Of a stretch of DNA of 9,776 nt, positions 6,449 through 9,776 are shown piece after piece (positions within the stretch are counted from its first letter, which is position 1; the number at the start of each line of letters is the position of its first letter). Where the stretch lies: positions 1-9,776 of the forward strand of contig JAJRXO010000548.1 in NCBI GenBank assembly GCA_024276255.1. Reading direction: 5' to 3'. This DNA is from Chloroflexota bacterium (GTDB lineage Bacteria; Chloroflexota; Anaerolineae; J102). The notes beneath the pieces were generated by a model that saw nothing but the letters and a program-made list of their open reading frames with translations, was not told where the DNA came from and ran no database searches. The translations under genes were made by a program, and so were the position numbers.

Positions 6449-7036
6449 ATGCTCACCATCCACAAAGCCGATCCCCAGGGTCACATCCTCACCACCTATT
6501 CCGGCTGTCTGCTGACTGATGATGATCCCATCCTGGTTCTGGCCCGCTGGCGACACAGCACCTTGCAGGCTCCTTTCGTAACCTTTGATCCCGGTGATCT
6601 CTTTATCGAACGCTATGACCGGGGGCGCTATTACAATGTCTTCGCCGTCTACAGCGGCGAGGGAATCGATCTCAATGATGAAATGTGCGGGGTGAAGGAA
6701 CAAATGCGAAGGCAAAAACGTCTTGCTGCTACGGCGGCCGATGTCCTGCACCTCATCCAGGATATGTACCACACTTCCCGTCGGCCCAAGGGCGCATACG
6801 TCAACTTCAGCTATCCCGTAGAATACAATGCTCAAACTCAGGAGCTCATCTGGCGCGATCTGGCGCTCGATATCTGGGTGCCAGCTCAAGGCCAGCCTCT
6901 CCTGCTGGACGAGGACGAATACGCCTTGCTTGATCTCCCCCGCCGGGAACCCCAAACCGCCGCCGCCATTCAGGCGGCATTGCAGCGCCTCTGGCCTCAT
7001 GCGCTGCGCCACAGCGGCCCCTTTGCCCTCATATGA
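6449..7036 (+). CDS. DUF402 family protein
   Basis: The protein has 195 residues and no signal peptide or membrane helix. It shows the DUF402 pattern in two blocks: GDLFIERYDRGRYYNVF (49-65), and then KGAYVNFSYPVEYN (114-127) with WRDLALDIWV (135-144) and LLDEDEY (152-158). Characterised members include a Staphylococcus nucleoside tri/diphosphate phosphatase (Ntdp) and the C-terminal part of archaeal FAU-1; the conserved Lys114, Asp137, Asp141, Asp154 and Glu155 are the kind of acidic metal-site residues seen there. A charged stretch of roughly 40 residues (about 72-113) separates the two blocks and seems longer than usual. Whether this protein is a nucleotide phosphatase is uncertain. The ATG at 6449 is preceded by a pyrimidine-rich leader without a ribosome binding site. 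Its stop overlaps the start of the penicillin-binding protein gene by ATGA, suggesting coupled translation. Confidence 0.8.
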   Translation: MLTIHKADPQGHILTTYSGCLLTDDDPILVLARWRHSTLQAPFVTFDPGDLFIERYDRGRYYNVFAVYSGEGIDLNDEMCGVKEQMRRQKRLAATAADVLHLIQDMYHTSRRPKGAYVNFSYPVEYNAQTQELIWRDLALDIWVPAQGQPLLLDEDEYALLDLPRREPQTAAAIQAALQRLWPHALRHSGPFALI

Positions 7037-9111
7037 ACCCACGTTCTTCCACCCAATCTCTGCTCAATCTGCTGCTGATCGGCATTCTGATCCTGATCGG
7101 AGCCGGTGCCTTGGGAGCTGGCGCCCTGCTTTACACCTACTCACGCATTGCCGCCTCGTTGCCCTCGCCGCAAGAATTGCAGGACCGAGCTAACACATTC
7201 AAGAGCACGCAGATATTTGATCGCGATGGCAATCTCATTTATGAGATCTTCCCCAGCGACGGTGGTCGCCGCGTGCTGGTGCCCCTGAGTGAGATCAGCC
7301 CTCACCTCATCAATGCCACCCTGGCCACCGAGGACCCCAACTTCTATCAGCACCCTGGCGTCGATCCGATAGGGGTGGCGCGAGCCGTGTACTATGTGCT
7401 GCGACGCGATGCCCGCACGCCCGGCGGCAGCAGCATCGTGCAGCAATTGGTGAAACTCACCTTTCTCAGCAGCGAAAAGAGCTACAAGCGCAAGCTCAAC
7501 GAAGCTGTACTGGCCCTGGAGGTCAGCCGGCGCTATGACAAAGACACTATCCTCGAGATCTACCTCAATCATATCGCCTACGGAAACCTGGCGTTCGGCA
7601 TCGAGGCCGCGGCCGAGACCTATTTCGGCAAGCACGCCAGCGAACTCAACCTGGCCGAGGCCTCACTGCTGGCCGGCCTGCCCCAGGCGCCCGGCTATTA
7701 CGATCCCTATATCCACTGGGATACAGCTCGCGAACGGCAGGCTGACGTCCTGCGACTGATGGTGCAGTATGGCTTTATCTCACCCGATGAAGCCACCACA
7801 GCCTGGCTGGCCTTTGCCGATAAAGACCCGACCGAAATCCTGCATCAGCGGGAAGCCACCTTCCCCTATCCTCACTTCATCCTGCATGTGCGTCAATTGC
7901 TGGAAAGCAATTATGGCGCCGAGATCGTCTCGCGCAGCGGTCTGCGTGTGCGCACCACCCTGGACCCGCGGCTGCAACAGGCCGCCGAAATAGCAGTGCG
8001 ACAGGGAATCGCCAAACTGACCGACAAAAACGCCCACAACGCGGCTCTGGTGGCGCTGGACCCGGCGACCGGCGAAGTACTGGCCATGGTGGGCTCCCCT
8101 GATTACAACGACAGCGAACATGACGGACAGGTGAACATGGCCCTGGTGCCACGGCAAACAGGCTCGGTGATCAAACCGCTCACCTACCTGGCCACATTCG
8201 AACTGCCTGAGGACTACTGGACCCCGGCCACCATCATACTCGACGAGCGCACCGAATTTCCCGATGCGCCGGGCCGGCCGTCCTACATCCCCAAAAACTA
8301 CGATGGCAAATTTCACGGCCCGGTGAGCGTACGCTCGGCCCTGGCCAACAGCTACAACATCCCGGCAGTCAAAGCGCTGCAGCACGTGGGCGTACCGGCG
8401 CTGGTCGAGCTGGCAGAGAGGTTGGGCATCAGCACCTTTACGCGGCCGGATTACGGACTCGCCCTTACCCTGGGCGGCGGCGAGGCCAGCCCGCTGGAGA
8501 TGACCAATGCTTTCGTGCCCTTTGCCAATGGCGGCCAACGTGTGCAGCCCCATTTCATCATCAGCGTGGAAACCGAATCAGGCGACCTGCTGGAAGATAA
8601 CGCATCACCCCTGGCCCAACCCGTGATCACCCCCGAACACGCTTACCTGATCACGTCCATCCTCAGCGATACCGAAGCCCGCAAACCCGCGTTTGGCAGA
8701 CTGCGCAAACGCCTGGAACTGCCCGACCGGCCCGTGGCCGCCAAAACCGGCACCACCGACGACTGGCGCGATGGCTGGACTATCGGTTACACACCGCAAT
8801 TGGTGGCGGGCGTATGGGTGGGCAACGCCGACAACAGCAGCATGGCCGAGGGCCTGAGCGGCGTCTCCAGCGCCGCCCCCATCTGGAAAGCCTTTATGGT
8901 TGCCGCGCACGAACCCTGGCCCGTGCAACCCTTTATCCCGCCCCCGGGCGTGGTGCAATTGGAAATCTGCGCCGACACCGGCACCCTACCCACAGACGAT
9001 TGCCAGAACCGCCGCCTGGAATACTTCAAATCCGATCAGCTTCCCCCTGAACCCGAGCCCACGCCCGAGGCCCAGCCATCACCGACGCCCACCCCCACCC
9101 CGGCGGGCTAA
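7033..9111 (+). CDS. Bifunctional class A penicillin-binding protein (PBP1A-like)
   Basis: This 692-residue enzyme polymerises lipid II into glycan strands and cross-links them outside the membrane. A signal anchor covers about residues 10-35. The glycosyltransferase (GT51) domain, about 60-240, has TEDPNFYQHPGVD with catalytic Glu100, GGSSIVQQL (131-139), the KRKLNEAVLALEVSRRYDK region and ILEIYLN. The transpeptidase domain, about 330-610, has S378-V-I-K381 (nucleophile and base), S440-Y-N442, and K571-T-G573, so both activities look intact. Near the end, CADTGTLPTDDC (Cys646 and Cys657) is a small motif seen in many class A enzymes of Gram-positive-type bacteria. The last 22 residues (671-692) are a Pro/Thr/Glu-rich tail. 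The start overlaps the DUF402 stop (ATGA), so translation is probably coupled. It converges on the RlmI-like gene 41 bases downstream. Confidence 0.97.
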   Translation: MNPRSSTQSLLNLLLIGILILIGAGALGAGALLYTYSRIAASLPSPQELQDRANTFKSTQIFDRDGNLIYEIFPSDGGRRVLVPLSEISPHLINATLATEDPNFYQHPGVDPIGVARAVYYVLRRDARTPGGSSIVQQLVKLTFLSSEKSYKRKLNEAVLALEVSRRYDKDTILEIYLNHIAYGNLAFGIEAAAETYFGKHASELNLAEASLLAGLPQAPGYYDPYIHWDTARERQADVLRLMVQYGFISPDEATTAWLAFADKDPTEILHQREATFPYPHFILHVRQLLESNYGAEIVSRSGLRVRTTLDPRLQQAAEIAVRQGIAKLTDKNAHNAALVALDPATGEVLAMVGSPDYNDSEHDGQVNMALVPRQTGSVIKPLTYLATFELPEDYWTPATIILDERTEFPDAPGRPSYIPKNYDGKFHGPVSVRSALANSYNIPAVKALQHVGVPALVELAERLGISTFTRPDYGLALTLGGGEASPLEMTNAFVPFANGGQRVQPHFIISVETESGDLLEDNASPLAQPVITPEHAYLITSILSDTEARKPAFGRLRKRLELPDRPVAAKTGTTDDWRDGWTIGYTPQLVAGVWVGNADNSSMAEGLSGVSSAAPIWKAFMVAAHEPWPVQPFIPPPGVVQLEICADTGTLPTDDCQNRRLEYFKSDQLPPEPEPTPEAQPSPTPTPTPAG

Positions 9112-9152
9112 CACAGGGCCTTCCTCATCCGGGAACGCCCCTCTGCGTGGAC

Positions 9153-9776
9153 TCACGCCACGTGGCACAGCAGCCCTTTGAGATACGCGCCCTCAGGGAA
9201 GCTGAGCAACACCGGGTGATCCGGCCCCTGGGCAAAGCGACGAATGATGCGCACATCGCGACCGGCATCGAGCGCGGCGCCGAACAGGATCTTTTGAAAC
9301 AGATCGGCCGAGATCAGGCCGGAGCAGGAAAAGGTGGCCAACAGGCCTCCCGGCCGCAGCAAACGCATGGCCAGCCAGTTGATATCCTTGTAGCCGCGGG
9401 CAGCGCGCTCGATCTGACGGCGGGATGTAGCGAATTTGGGAGGGTCCAGAATGATGAGATCGAATTGGCGGCCACTGTCCCGCCAGCGCCGCAACTGCTG
9501 AAACACATCGGCCTCGATGTTCTGCCATTGCTCGGAGGGCAGATCGTTCAACAACAGATTGGTTGCGGCCATCTGCAACGCCTGCTGACTGCTATCGACA
9601 TTGATCACATGCCGGGCGCCGGCAGCCAGTGCATACACGGCAAACGCGCCGGTGTAACTGAAGGCGTTCAGCACCTCGGCTCCGCGGCAATATGCGGCCA
9701 CAGCCGCCCGGTTCATCGCCTGATCCAGATAAAAACCTGTTTTCTGGCCCCCGCCCAGATCCACCCGGAAACGATG
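9153..9776 (-). CDS. rlmI: RlmI-like 23S rRNA cytosine-C5 methyltransferase (5' end missing)
   Basis: The visible 207 residues are the C-terminal half; the frame is open to the window edge and the start lies outside. RlmI transfers a methyl group from S-adenosylmethionine to C5 of C1962 in 23S rRNA. The match to RlmI is close throughout: VDLGGGQKTGFYLDQ, the SAM-binding NAFSYTGAFAVYALAAGA, the acidic VDSSQQAL, LDPPKF (codons about 9432-9449), GYKDIN, and FSCSGLIS with the Cys codon at 9324-9326. It ends with DHPVLLSFPEGAYLKGLLCHVA, as in RlmI. The missing part should include an N-terminal PUA domain, as E. coli RlmI has 396 residues. The exact target base is inferred from the family. No terminator is evident in the 41 bases between this gene and the penicillin-binding protein gene. 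Confidence 0.9.
   Translation of the reverse strand, partial: HRFRVDLGGGQKTGFYLDQAMNRAAVAAYCRGAEVLNAFSYTGAFAVYALAAGARHVINVDSSQQALQMAATNLLLNDLPSEQWQNIEADVFQQLRRWRDSGRQFDLIILDPPKFATSRRQIERAARGYKDINWLAMRLLRPGGLLATFSCSGLISADLFQKILFGAALDAGRDVRIIRRFAQGPDHPVLLSFPEGAYLKGLLCHVA

Noticed and set aside
6356..7042. Long minus-strand open frame (228 codons) opposite the DUF402 gene
   Set aside because: The plus-strand frame shows recognisable DUF402 blocks and the ATGA coupling to the next gene; the minus-strand product shows none and has no ribosome binding site.
9145..9158. Small hairpin GCGTG-GACT-CACGC between the penicillin-binding protein and RlmI-like genes
   Set aside because: The stem is only 5 bp, there is no T tract on either strand, and it overlaps the end of the RlmI-like gene, so it does not support a terminator call.

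Overview
The window looks like an ordinary chromosomal stretch of a GC-rich bacterium, most likely a member of the Chloroflexota (Anaerolineae/Caldilineae-like). That placement rests on the style of the GroEL/GroES sequences, a HrcA-type CIRCE operator, a DUF402 protein next to a class A penicillin-binding protein, and a PqqD-like/Memo fusion protein. It is an inference from memory of these families, not a search result.

Layout, left to right. Positions 1-462 hold no convincing gene. They contain two small hairpins at the edge, a short degenerate direct repeat, and a striking pair of head-to-head two-hairpin repeat units (186-312). A small four-helix membrane protein of unknown function (463-933, +) converges on a NUDIX hydrolase (1006-1485, -). 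After a 249-base divergent spacer come a YqjM-type old yellow enzyme (1735-2772, +) and, 49 bases later, a PqqD-like/Memo fusion protein (2822-4042, +). These two probably form one transcription unit. A strong hairpin at 4052-4085 separates this unit from the convergent groES-groEL operon (6140 down to 4113, -). That operon has a consensus promoter (TTGACA-17-TATGAT) followed at once by a perfect CIRCE operator. Divergent from it is a two-gene unit: a DUF402 protein (6449-7036, +) whose stop overlaps the start (ATGA) of a bifunctional class A penicillin-binding protein (7033-9111, +). The window ends inside an RlmI-like 23S rRNA methyltransferase gene (9153-9776, -, 5' end missing), which converges on the penicillin-binding protein gene.

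The genes are mostly housekeeping: protein folding under heat-shock control, cell-wall synthesis, ribosome modification, nucleotide clean-up and flavin-dependent reduction. I found no phage, transposase, CRISPR, toxin-antitoxin or defence system, and no RNA gene. The least explained items are the paired hairpin repeat in the left non-coding region, the four-helix orphan protein, the PqqD-like domain fused to Memo without the usual partner genes, and a second inverted repeat in the groESL leader. None amounts to clear evidence of a new system.
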